Shown: piece by piece, positions 24,101 to 31,483 of the stretch
Layout of the letters: the number at the start of each line of letters is the position of its first letter
Numbering within the stretch: position 1 is the first letter of the stretch
Assembly (NCBI RefSeq): GCF_030457605.1
Contig: NZ_JAKDUR010000023.1
Location: 1-34,625 of the forward strand
Length of the DNA stretch: 34,625 bases
Source: Halomonas sp.
Lineage (GTDB): Bacteria > Pseudomonadota > Gammaproteobacteria > Pseudomonadales > Halomonadaceae
Reading direction: 5' to 3'
Made by a program: the position numbers and the translations under genes
The notes under the pieces: model-generated
The model's input: the letters and a program-made list of their open reading frames with translations, nothing else
Told to the model about the DNA's origin: nothing
Databases searched by the model: none

Positions 24101-27100
24101 ACGGCGCCAACGGCCGCATGATGCGCCTGCAGCTAGACCCGGTTGACGGCCGCCTGCACGTTGACTCGCGCGAACCGGTGACGGGGAAAGAATGGCAACG
24201 TCATGCCGTTGCCCGCTGCATGCAAGAAAGCCGCGGTTCGCTGCTCAAACGCCGCGCACCCAAAATTCCCGAGCGCGCGCCGGACTACACGCTGGCCGAG
24301 CACCTTGAACTTGCCGCGCACCTTGGCCTGCACTATAGCGGTGCGTTTCAAGCCATACGCCACGGCTGGATAGAGGGCGACAGCGTGATCGGTGACATCG
24401 CCCTGAGCGAAGACACAACGGCACAGCTGGCGACGTTGCAGGTACACCCGGGCATCCTCGATAGCGCGTTTCAGCTGTTTATTCCACTGCTGGCCCGCCA
24501 GTCGACCGCCGTCGATCCGCTGGCTTTCGTCCCGGTACGCGTGGGGCGCATCCAGGTAAACCCGCACGCCGGCACGCCGGTGCTCGCACACGCTGTGATG
24601 CAAAACCGCGCTCCGCACTCCTTTACCGCTGATTTTGCGCTCTATGACGCTGCCGGTACGGCGGTGGCGGTGCTTAGTGAAACGCGCTTCAAGGCCGTGC
24701 GCCTGACGCGCCCTCATCATCAGCTGTTGAGCTACCTTGACGTCGTGCTGACCCCGGCACCGCTGGCGGCGCCAACGCTAACGATGGGCGAGCAAGCGCT
24801 AGGGCGCATTATCATGCTCAGCGAAACGTACGCGGCGCATACCGGCAAGCGCTATGCCCGGGAAGTTGCCCCGCTGCTTGACAGTTTAAGCGCCGCCTTC
24901 ACCCAGCAGGGGCTTACCCTCGATGGTGAAGAGCAGGCGCTGGCGCCGCAGCAAATCTGGCAGCTTCTGGTGCAGGACTACCCTGACTACTTTGCCCCGA
25001 TTCACCTCGCCGGGCGGCTAGGCCTGCACCGCGATGCGCTAGCCGGCGGTGCGCTGACGCTGCAGGCGCTGGGCATCACCCAGGAACAGCTGAGCCAGCT
25101 TAATGGGATATTACCCGGCGAAAGCGGCTGGCAGGCGCTGGCCAGAACCTTTGGCGACCTCATAGAAGAGACGTTGAACGACTTGCCTTTCGGCGAGCGG
25201 CTCGAGCTGCTGGAAGCCGGCCCCTGCGCCCCGATGCTGGGGCAGCGCCTGCTTGAGCGCCTGAACGAGGCACGCAGCGCCGACGCAGTTGGTCCGCGTC
25301 AGGATGACCACCACTATCGCATTATTACCACTCATGATAGCGCCCGCCATCAGGCGCTCCAGCTACAGGAGCGCTTTCCGTTAATTGACCTGCACTCACT
25401 GGAAAATACGACGCCCGACGACGCTATCCCCGAGCCCGCCGCTGCATGCAAAGCGCAGCTGGCCCTGATTAGCGTTGACGTCGCTCAGCCACAGGCTACC
25501 CGCCGGCTTATCGAACAGCTGGCCGCCCTGCTTGCGCCTAACGCACAGCTGATCGTTATCGGCACGCATCCGTCGCTATGGCTAGATACCGTACTCGCGA
25601 CGCCGGGCATCGAACAATCGCCCGTGGACGCGGCAACGGTTAGCGAATGGCTCGCGCAAAGCGGGCTCACGGTAACGCCGCCCATTGCTCTGGAAGACGA
25701 TACGGCGGGAGCGTACCTGCTGCACGCCCAAGCGCCGGATACCGCTGCCCCACCCATTTCGCCGGGACGCTATCTTATCGCTGCAGACGACGCCAGCAGC
25801 GCACTGGCCGAGCGTCTGGCGACGACGTTACGCCACCGGGGTGCCAACGTATGGCTCGCCCCTCACGCAGCCGCGCCTGCCGACTTGCTGCCCACGGCGC
25901 TAACGCAGCTGGCAAGGCAAGAACCCACCAGCACGCAAGACGCTACGGGAGCGTTTGCATCCACGGCAACGCCGCTACATGTGGTCGACCTCAGCGGGCT
26001 GGGCACAGCTGGCCAGGTGCAACGCTGCACGCTCGCCCAGCAATGGGCATTGGCTCTGGAAGCCCTTGCGCCGGATGACGCCACCCAGCCGCCTACGCTA
26101 TGGCTGCATACTCAAGGAGTGAGTGCTTTATGGCAGCCTGACGAGGAAAGCCTGCCAGACGCGCCCGACGACGCCGCGTTCTGGGGCTTTGGCCGCTCGC
26201 TGGCCAACGAGGCCGTGGCCCAACACATCATGCTACTTGATGTGCCCGCTAACCTTACTCAGGAAGCGCTACATACCTGGGCGGACAGCCTGCTGCATAG
26301 CGACAACAACAACGAAATTGCCATTTCAGCGCAGGGGCAACGCTTTGCTACCCGACTGCGCACCCAGGCAAAACCCTGCCAGCCACGCTCCCCTGCCCAG
26401 GCGTCGGCCGCTCTGCCGCAGGGAATGTCCCTCGGTTTTACTTTGCCGGGCCAGTTGCGCTATCTGGAATGGCAGCCCCGCCCCCTGCCTGCACTGCAGC
26501 CCGATGACATCGAAGTTCGCGTACAGGCAACCGGACTAAACTTCCGCGACGTCATGTATACCCTCGGCTTACTCTCGGATGAAGCCATCGAAAACGGCTT
26601 TGCCGGCCCGACGCTGGGGCTGGAGTTTGCGGGCGAGATAGTGAGCGTGGGCAGCAACGTGACCGACCTGAGACCCGGCCAGGGCATTGTCGGCTTTGGG
26701 CCGTCAAGCTTTAGCGACACGCTGACTGCCCAGCGCAGCAGCGTCGCTCCGCTCCCCGACAACATCGGCTATGCAGCCGCCGCCACCATTCCCACCACGT
26801 TTTTCACCGTATATTACGCGCTGAAGCATCTGGCTCGCCTGGAGCCTGGCGAAAAAGTACTGATCCACGGCGCCGCCGGCGGCGTGGGCATTGCAGCACT
26901 GCAAATTGCACGCTGGTTGGGCGCAGAAATTTACGCCACCGTCGGCTCGGAAGAAAAGCGTGATTTTCTGCGTCTGATGGACGTTGACCGGCTGTACGAC
27001 TCCCGCTCGTTGACCTTCGCCGAGGAAATCCTCGAAGATACCCAGGGCGAAGGCGTGGACGTCGTTCTTAACTCGCTGGCCGGCGAAGCCATCAACCAAA

Positions 27101-28653
27101 ACCTTCGCGCGCTACGTCCCTTCGGACGTTTTTTAGAGCTGGGCAAGCGCGATTTCTACGAAAACACGCATATCGGCCTGCGCCCTTTCCGCAATAACCT
27201 GAGCTATTTCGGCATCGATTCCGACCAGCTGATGAAGGTCCAACCTGCACTAACCCAGCGGCTCTTTAACGAGGTGATGGCGCTATTCAATGACGGCACA
27301 CTGCATCCTCTGCCGTTCACGCTATTTCAGCACGGCCAGATCGTGGATGCCTTCCGCTATATGCAGCAGGCCCGACAGATCGGCAAGGTCGTGGTCACTT
27401 ACGACGGCCCAATAACGCCCTCAGCGCCGCCAGAGCCGGACGCCGGCCAGCAAGCCCGGCTCAGCGTGTCAGCCGAGCGGAGCTATTTGATCACCGGCGG
27501 GCTTTCCGGCTTCGGCTTGAAAACCGCACAGTGGCTAGTTGAAAAAGGTGCGCGCAACCTGGTGCTGCTGAGCCGTCGCGGCGCGCAAAGCGAAGAGGCT
27601 CAAGAGGCACTGGCTGGCTTTGCCGCGCAGGGCATTAAGGTAATAGCCAAGTCATGCGATGTAACCCAGCGCGACGCGCTTGCCAGCGTGATCGACAGCG
27701 CCGAGGCCGAACTGGGCCCCCTGGGCGGCGTCATCCACGCGGCCACCGTGATCGACGACGGACTGATCCGCAACCTCGATGAAGCGCGCATGCACCGCAT
27801 TTTTGCTCCTAAAATCGAGGGCGCGCGCCATCTTGATGCACTAACCCGCACCCGCCCGCTCGACTTTTTCGTCGTCTACTCGTCGGCCACCACGCTGTTT
27901 GGTAACCCCGGCCAGGCCAGCTACGTAGCGGCTAACCACTGGCTGGAAGGCCTGGTGGCCGCTCGCCGCCAAGCGGGCCTGCCCGCTACCTGTGTCCGCT
28001 GGGGGGCAATTGAAGACGTAGGCTTTTTAGCACGCAATATCCGCACCCGCGAGGCGCTACAGGAACGCCTGGGCGGCTCGGCGCTGCAGTCGGACGATGC
28101 GCTGCGGGTTCTGGAGCAGATGCTGCTGACCGATACGGCTAACCTCGGCGTACTCGAGCTGGACTGGAGCGCACTCGCTCGCTTCTTGCCCACAGCGCAA
28201 GCCGCCCGCTTTGACGAACTGGCCCGCACCGGCGACGGCAACATCTCGCATGAAGACGACGGCGACCTTGGCGCGAAGTTGCTCACGCTAGCACCCGAAG
28301 AACAGCTGGTGGCCATTACCAACGTGCTGCGCACCGAACTGGCGGGGATACTGCTCATGGAAGAGAGCAACATCGACGCCGATCGTTCGATTTACGACAT
28401 GGGCTTCGACTCGCTGATGGGTGTAGAACTGATGACCGCGCTGGAAAGCCGGCTGGGCATCCAGGTTCCGGTCATGGCGCTCAGCGAAGCCTCGACGGTG
28501 ACTCGACTGGCGCAAGTCATTCGCCAAAAGGTACAGCATAAAAATGGGGAAACATCTGATACAACGGATGAAAACTCTAACAATATGCCTGAGCATACAT
28601 TAAGATCGCTTGTCCATCGTCACGGGGCAGAACCCTTCGACGATGCCACCTGA
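21139..28653 (+). CDS. Highly reducing type I polyketide/fatty acid synthase (KS-AT-DH-psiMT-psiKR-ER-KR-ACP), no thioesterase, RkpA/WcbR-like
   Basis: Single 2504-residue multidomain synthase. Ketosynthase 1-425 with Cys172 (DTACSSS), His307 (EAHGTGT) and His345 (NVGHLE). Acyltransferase about 540-840 with Ser643 (GHSVG) and YAFH ending at His747, closer to malonyl- than methylmalonyl-type. Dehydratase about 905-1195 with His944 (HVVGDGAVFPG) and Asp1108 (HPGILDSAFQ). A methyltransferase-like stretch about 1240-1480 has LLEAGPCAPML where a SAM-binding GxGxG should be, so it is probably inactive. A structural pseudo-ketoreductase about 1490-1750. Enoylreductase about 1765-2085 (GLNFRDVM; IHGAAGGVGIAALQIA near 1908). 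Ketoreductase about 2115-2300 (TGGLSGFG; Tyr2262). Carrier domain with Ser2425 (GFDSLMG). All reducing domains look active, so a saturated chain is expected. No thioesterase or reductase domain follows, which calls for a release enzyme in trans. Confidence 0.93.
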   Translation: MTKRVAIIGAAYRFPGTTPETFWQDLKNEKDLVTEVAPDRWSQEAFQHPDRRHPGASVSFAAGSLGDISGFDADFFGISPREAANMDPQQRMLLELTWESLEDAGIVPAALRGSQCGVYLGVASLDYSYRIADDMAAIDASSATGNTASIAANRLSYLFDLHGPSFTLDTACSSSLVAFHQACQAIRNGETNMAITGGISLHLHPYGFLIFSKAGMLSASGRCRVFDADGDGYVRSEGGGLFVLKDYAQALADNDRILAVVPGSAVNTDGHKTGLTVPNPTAQIELMRSVYRQAGIAPDDIDYLEAHGTGTAVGDPIEARAIGEALGQQRSSPLPIGSVKSNVGHLETASGVVGLAKALYSLRYREVPATIGVRKLNPNINVDDWNLDIVTRARPLKPTGGLVIGVNSFGFGGANAHVILASAPPVATTSFTGTFTTTSSVATPTDAPAVDANARSLPVRVTANSAGALSDNARALAIHLRRGEASLYDTAHTLCYHREPLKLGALCFAETAEQAAATLERFADGHAADETTQVIQGERLEAPRGPVFVYSGNGCQWERMGRDLLHSDPEFRASVERVDALFQRYADFSLLAELEGHSDLATSATERLQRTEIAQPTLFALQVALTEWFKDHGTEPAAVLGHSVGEVAAAWAAGALSLEDAVKVIYYRSYYQGLTRGMGAMMAVASSANDISAWLELPEFSAVCLAGINSPQGITLAGPAEPLAALEKRLHEQGAVAKRLPLDYAFHSAAMDSTRDGLIAALGDITPGAAQVPFISTVTGNASSGTDLDADYWWRNIRKPVLFHPAAVTLMEQGHNVFVELGAHPILRRYLNEALREQTLNGQVIGTLVRRANGGNAIRDTLGKLLLSGLKLNTHRFFPVQGKRVSLPRYAWQRTHHWVAYTQDGQGLLQRYYQHPLLGYPLAQQANTWESQLDIQRIPWLAGHVVGDGAVFPGAGFVELALAAARQQRDPTIIDIEALEIHAPLLLDGANGRMMRLQLDPVDGRLHVDSREPVTGKEWQRHAVARCMQESRGSLLKRRAPKIPERAPDYTLAEHLELAAHLGLHYSGAFQAIRHGWIEGDSVIGDIALSEDTTAQLATLQVHPGILDSAFQLFIPLLARQSTAVDPLAFVPVRVGRIQVNPHAGTPVLAHAVMQNRAPHSFTADFALYDAAGTAVAVLSETRFKAVRLTRPHHQLLSYLDVVLTPAPLAAPTLTMGEQALGRIIMLSETYAAHTGKRYAREVAPLLDSLSAAFTQQGLTLDGEEQALAPQQIWQLLVQDYPDYFAPIHLAGRLGLHRDALAGGALTLQALGITQEQLSQLNGILPGESGWQALARTFGDLIEETLNDLPFGERLELLEAGPCAPMLGQRLLERLNEARSADAVGPRQDDHHYRIITTHDSARHQALQLQERFPLIDLHSLENTTPDDAIPEPAAACKAQLALISVDVAQPQATRRLIEQLAALLAPNAQLIVIGTHPSLWLDTVLATPGIEQSPVDAATVSEWLAQSGLTVTPPIALEDDTAGAYLLHAQAPDTAAPPISPGRYLIAADDASSALAERLATTLRHRGANVWLAPHAAAPADLLPTALTQLARQEPTSTQDATGAFASTATPLHVVDLSGLGTAGQVQRCTLAQQWALALEALAPDDATQPPTLWLHTQGVSALWQPDEESLPDAPDDAAFWGFGRSLANEAVAQHIMLLDVPANLTQEALHTWADSLLHSDNNNEIAISAQGQRFATRLRTQAKPCQPRSPAQASAALPQGMSLGFTLPGQLRYLEWQPRPLPALQPDDIEVRVQATGLNFRDVMYTLGLLSDEAIENGFAGPTLGLEFAGEIVSVGSNVTDLRPGQGIVGFGPSSFSDTLTAQRSSVAPLPDNIGYAAAATIPTTFFTVYYALKHLARLEPGEKVLIHGAAGGVGIAALQIARWLGAEIYATVGSEEKRDFLRLMDVDRLYDSRSLTFAEEILEDTQGEGVDVVLNSLAGEAINQNLRALRPFGRFLELGKRDFYENTHIGLRPFRNNLSYFGIDSDQLMKVQPALTQRLFNEVMALFNDGTLHPLPFTLFQHGQIVDAFRYMQQARQIGKVVVTYDGPITPSAPPEPDAGQQARLSVSAERSYLITGGLSGFGLKTAQWLVEKGARNLVLLSRRGAQSEEAQEALAGFAAQGIKVIAKSCDVTQRDALASVIDSAEAELGPLGGVIHAATVIDDGLIRNLDEARMHRIFAPKIEGARHLDALTRTRPLDFFVVYSSATTLFGNPGQASYVAANHWLEGLVAARRQAGLPATCVRWGAIEDVGFLARNIRTREALQERLGGSALQSDDALRVLEQMLLTDTANLGVLELDWSALARFLPTAQAARFDELARTGDGNISHEDDGDLGAKLLTLAPEEQLVAITNVLRTELAGILLMEESNIDADRSIYDMGFDSLMGVELMTALESRLGIQVPVMALSEASTVTRLAQVIRQKVQHKNGETSDTTDENSNNMPEHTLRSLVHRHGAEPFDDAT

Positions 28654-28689
28654 TCTTGTCATTCCCTGTAACCACGGCGAGTCATTGCA

Positions 28690-30006
28690 GTGAGTCAGCA
28701 ACGCTCCACATTGAAACAACAACTTCTTGCCCAAGCGCGGCGGCGGCCGGCGCCGCGCACTGCGGTCGAGGCTCCTTCGGACACGCCTCGTGCGCCCGAA
28801 CGGAGAACCGATTTTACGACTCACCCGGGCTACCAGCACCTTACGCTTATGCGCCAGGGCGCTGAAAAGCTCGGGCTGCACGACCCGTTTTTCAAAGTTC
28901 ACGAAGGCACCGCCGGCGCGACCAGCGTGATTGAAGGCGTTGAGTGCATTAATTTTGCCAGCTATAACTATCTCGGTTACTCCGGCGACCCGCGCATTAA
29001 CCAGGCAGCCTGTGAGGCCGTCGAGCGCTACGGCACCTCGGTATCAGCCAGTCGTGCCGTGTCCGGCGAGCGGCCTGTCCATCAGGCGCTTGAGCAGGCG
29101 CTGGCCGACGCTTACGGTGTTGACGATGCCGTGGCCTTTGTCAGCGGTCACGCAACGAACGTGTCGACGCTGGGCTACTTGCTCGGCGCCAGGGATCTGG
29201 TACTCCACGACGAATACATCCACAACAGCTCGCTGGTGGGTGCCCAACTGTCTGGCGCCAAACGCATGCCGTTTAGCCACAACGACGTTGCCGCGCTAGA
29301 GACGTTGCTCAGTCGTTATCGCGGCCAGTTCGAGCGCGTATTGATCGTCATCGAAGGGCTATACAGCATGGACGGTGATACGCCGGACCTGGCGCAGTTC
29401 ATCGCCCTGAAGCAGCGTCACGGCGCCTGGCTGATGGTCGACGAGGCACACTCCTTCGGCGTGTTGGGCGAGCACGGCCTGGGGCTACACGAACACTTTG
29501 ACATTAACCCCACCGACGTAGATATCTGGATGGGCACCCTCAGCAAAACGCTCTCGGGGTGCGGTGGCTACATTGCCGGCAGTAAAGCACTGGTGGAAAT
29601 GCTGCGCTACTTTGCACCGGGCTTTTTATATAGCGTCGGCATGCCCGCACAGGTGGCAGCGCCCTCGCTCAAGGCGCTTCAACTCATGCGTCAGGAGCCT
29701 GAGCGGGTCACCCAACTACACGCAATGTCGCACTACTTTCTTGAGCAAGCCAACGCACGGGGAATGAATACCGGGCACAGTATTGGCGTTGCCGTGGTGC
29801 CGGTTATTGTGGGCAGCTCCCCGCTGGCAACACAGCTCTGTCATACGCTGTTTGAACAGCACATTAACGTTCAGCCGATCGTTTATCCGGCGGTACCCGA
29901 AAAAAGCGCGCGGCTGCGCTTTTTCCTGTCGTGTCACCATACCCACGAGCAGATAGACCAGACGCTGGATATTCTACAGCGCCAGCTTGAAGCGACGCCG
30001 GCATAG
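28690..30006 (+). CDS. PLP-dependent alpha-oxoamine synthase (SPT/KBL/BioF family), RkpG/WcbT-like
   Basis: Condenses an acyl thioester with an amino acid, with loss of CO2, to give an alpha-amino ketone. The protein has 438 residues from GTG 28690, 36 bases after the synthase; the first ~45 residues are basic, alanine-rich and probably disordered. SYNYLGYSGDPR, GTSVSASRAVSGERPVH, SGHATNVSTLGYL and VDEAHSFGVLGEHG (cofactor-binding Asp and His) are present. The PLP lysine is Lys286 in GTLSKTLSGCGGYIAG, a form closer to serine palmitoyltransferase than to BioF. Biotin genes are absent, and placement after a synthase lacking a thioesterase suggests it off-loads the acyl chain directly from the carrier domain. 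The amino acid partner (serine, alanine or glycine) is not predictable here. Confidence 0.9.
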   Translation: MSQQRSTLKQQLLAQARRRPAPRTAVEAPSDTPRAPERRTDFTTHPGYQHLTLMRQGAEKLGLHDPFFKVHEGTAGATSVIEGVECINFASYNYLGYSGDPRINQAACEAVERYGTSVSASRAVSGERPVHQALEQALADAYGVDDAVAFVSGHATNVSTLGYLLGARDLVLHDEYIHNSSLVGAQLSGAKRMPFSHNDVAALETLLSRYRGQFERVLIVIEGLYSMDGDTPDLAQFIALKQRHGAWLMVDEAHSFGVLGEHGLGLHEHFDINPTDVDIWMGTLSKTLSGCGGYIAGSKALVEMLRYFAPGFLYSVGMPAQVAAPSLKALQLMRQEPERVTQLHAMSHYFLEQANARGMNTGHSIGVAVVPVIVGSSPLATQLCHTLFEQHINVQPIVYPAVPEKSARLRFFLSCHHTHEQIDQTLDILQRQLEATPA

Positions 30007-30036
30007 TCAACGCAGGTCAGAAGGCAAGGAGTCATT

Positions 30037-30540
30037 ATCGATACCGACACCCAAAGCCAGGCCGCCTGGTACGTGGCTCAGTGTAAAGCCGGCGAATCGT
30101 TTCGCGCCGCGGAGCATCTTGGCTACCAAGGCTACCAGGTTTTTCATCCCGTGCTGAACGTCCAGCGCCGCCGGCGTGGCAAGCTCACCAGCGTCTGCGA
30201 ACCGCTGTTTCCGTTTTACCTGTTTATCTATCTGGATCAGATCAACAGCAACTGGCGTCCTATCCGCTCGACTCGTGGCGTGCTGCGCATCATCCGTTTT
30301 GGCAACACGCCGGCAGCGGTGCCCCACTCGCTCATTGAGCGGCTACGCCATCACCCTCACGAAACCGAGGGCGTACATACCCGCTTTTGCGCGGGCGACA
30401 AAATCACCATCGCCGAAGGACCTTTCAAGGGCCTCGACGCCATTTTTCAACGCGCCAAGGGAGAAGAACGCGCCATTATTCTGCTCAACATGCTGCAGCA
30501 CCAGCGCGCGATAGAAGTCCCTAACGAGCATTTGATATAA
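30037..30540 (+). CDS. rfaH: Transcription antiterminator RfaH (NusG paralogue)
   Basis: Operon-specific elongation factor that binds polymerase paused at ops sites and suppresses Rho termination across long polysaccharide operons. The NGN domain begins AAWYVAQCKAGESFRAAEHL, and the protein continues with SVCEPLFPFYLFIYLD and RSTRGVLRIIRFG, closely following E. coli RfaH, then a KOW-type C-terminal domain (AGDKITIAEGPFKGLDAIF). Start: no ATG, GTG or TTG exists in frame before the NGN core. AAGGAG at 30026-30031 points to ATC at 30037 (5-base spacing) or ATT at 30034 as an unusual start, giving 167-168 residues. The GTG at 30073 would remove the first NGN strand. The frame is continuous with the preceding gene after its TAG stop. 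Confidence 0.9.
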   Translation: MDTDTQSQAAWYVAQCKAGESFRAAEHLGYQGYQVFHPVLNVQRRRRGKLTSVCEPLFPFYLFIYLDQINSNWRPIRSTRGVLRIIRFGNTPAAVPHSLIERLRHHPHETEGVHTRFCAGDKITIAEGPFKGLDAIFQRAKGEERAIILLNMLQHQRAIEVPNEHLI

Positions 30541-30637
30541 GATCACTTAACTGGCGTTTACGCTCGAGTGTTGAGTGCTCGTGATGACGCGTAGCGGGGG
30601 AAGCGCCACGTAGTACTATTACGATAAATTTTTCGCG

Positions 30638-31411
30638 TCACTGCCCCCAGACCACAAAATGCGGGTTGAGCGTCTGTTCGGGTGTTGCATAGCAAAGCGG
30701 TGCACCGTCGCGCTGCTCGACCCGGCCTCCGGCCTGCTCAACCACCGCCTGGGCGGCACCGGTATCCCACAGGCAGGTCGGCCCCAGGCGCGGGTACACA
30801 TCGGCCTTGCCTTCTGCGACCAGGCACAGCTTGAGCGAGCTGCCCATCGGGTGCATGTCGTGCTTGCCCAGTTTTTCCAGCCAGGCAGCCAGCTGCGGGC
30901 TGGGGTGCGAGCGGCTGCCGACCACACGCCACGGCGTGCCCGGTGCCGGCTTCTTCGCCACATGAATGCGGTGGCGCGTGCCGTCAGCTTCCACCTTGTA
31001 AGCGCCCAGGCCCTGAGCCGCCACATAAGCGGTATGTAGCGCAGGCGCTACGACAACGCCTAATACCGAGCGCCCCTGGGAAATCAACGCGATATTGACG
31101 GTAAACTCGCCGTTGCGTTTGATGAACTCCTTGGTGCCATCCAGCGGGTCGACCAGCCAATAACGCTGGTGCGCGTCCGCCCCGCCAAAGGTACCGTCAT
31201 CTTCTTCAGAAAGCACCGGCATGGCCTCGGGCAACTCGGCAAGCGCCTCGGTAATAAGCCGGTGTGCTGCTTGATCCGCCTCTGTCAGCGGGCTTTTATC
31301 GTCTTTTTCTTCGACGCTGAAGTCGCGTGCGTAGATGTCCATAATTGCGTCGCCGGCACGACGAGCAATATGCTCTACCGTATTCAGCAGCGCCTGATTC
31401 ACCAGTGTCAT
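30638..31411 (-). CDS. cysQ: 3'(2'),5'-bisphosphate nucleotidase CysQ
   Basis: Dephosphorylates PAP (3'-phosphoadenosine 5'-phosphate) made during sulfate assimilation, or PAPS. It has 257 residues from ATG 31411, which has AGGA eight bases upstream; an ATG at 31420 is too close to that site. Inositol-monophosphatase-family motifs are present: SPLTEADQAAH, LSEEDDG, the metal site WLVDPLDGTKEFIKRNGEFTVNIAL, and WDTGAAQAVVEQAGG. It follows cysNC on the same strand but behind a terminator-like hairpin, so it may have its own promoter. It converges on rfaH. Confidence 0.94.
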   Translation of the reverse strand: MTLVNQALLNTVEHIARRAGDAIMDIYARDFSVEEKDDKSPLTEADQAAHRLITEALAELPEAMPVLSEEDDGTFGGADAHQRYWLVDPLDGTKEFIKRNGEFTVNIALISQGRSVLGVVVAPALHTAYVAAQGLGAYKVEADGTRHRIHVAKKPAPGTPWRVVGSRSHPSPQLAAWLEKLGKHDMHPMGSSLKLCLVAEGKADVYPRLGPTCLWDTGAAQAVVEQAGGRVEQRDGAPLCYATPEQTLNPHFVVWGQ

Positions 31412-31429
31412 GATCACCATCCTGAAATA

Positions 31430-31464
31430 AAATAAACAAGCCGCCGGATCGCCACCGGCGGCTT
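31430..31464 (-). terminator. Hairpin terminator after cysNC
   Basis: AAGCCGCCGG (31438-31447) and CCGGCGGCTT (31455-31464) form a perfect 10-base-pair stem with a 7-base loop. On the minus strand it is followed by GTTTATTTTATTT, an interrupted T-rich tract. It lies 20 bases beyond the cysNC stop and could reduce read-through into cysQ. Confidence 0.75.
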
Positions 31465-31483
31465 GAGCAGGTTACCCGTGCGC

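Noticed and set aside
8523-30006. TAG recoded as a sense codon in this organism
   Set aside because: dsbG, the RAYT, rfbC, kpsS and the dehydrogenase all end normally at TAG, so TAG is an ordinary stop here.
28690-30006. Biotin synthesis enzyme BioF
   Set aside because: No other bio genes are near, the PLP-lysine region (GTLSKTLSGCGGYIAG) is closer to serine palmitoyltransferase, and the neighbour is a synthase lacking a release domain.
30073-30540. RfaH starting at GTG 30073
   Set aside because: It would remove the conserved AAWYV beginning of the NGN domain, and no ribosome binding site precedes it.
30541-30637. Bidirectional terminator between rfaH and cysQ
   Set aside because: Some pairing is possible (CGAG/CTCG near 30564-30581) but no hairpin with an adjacent T-run is visible.
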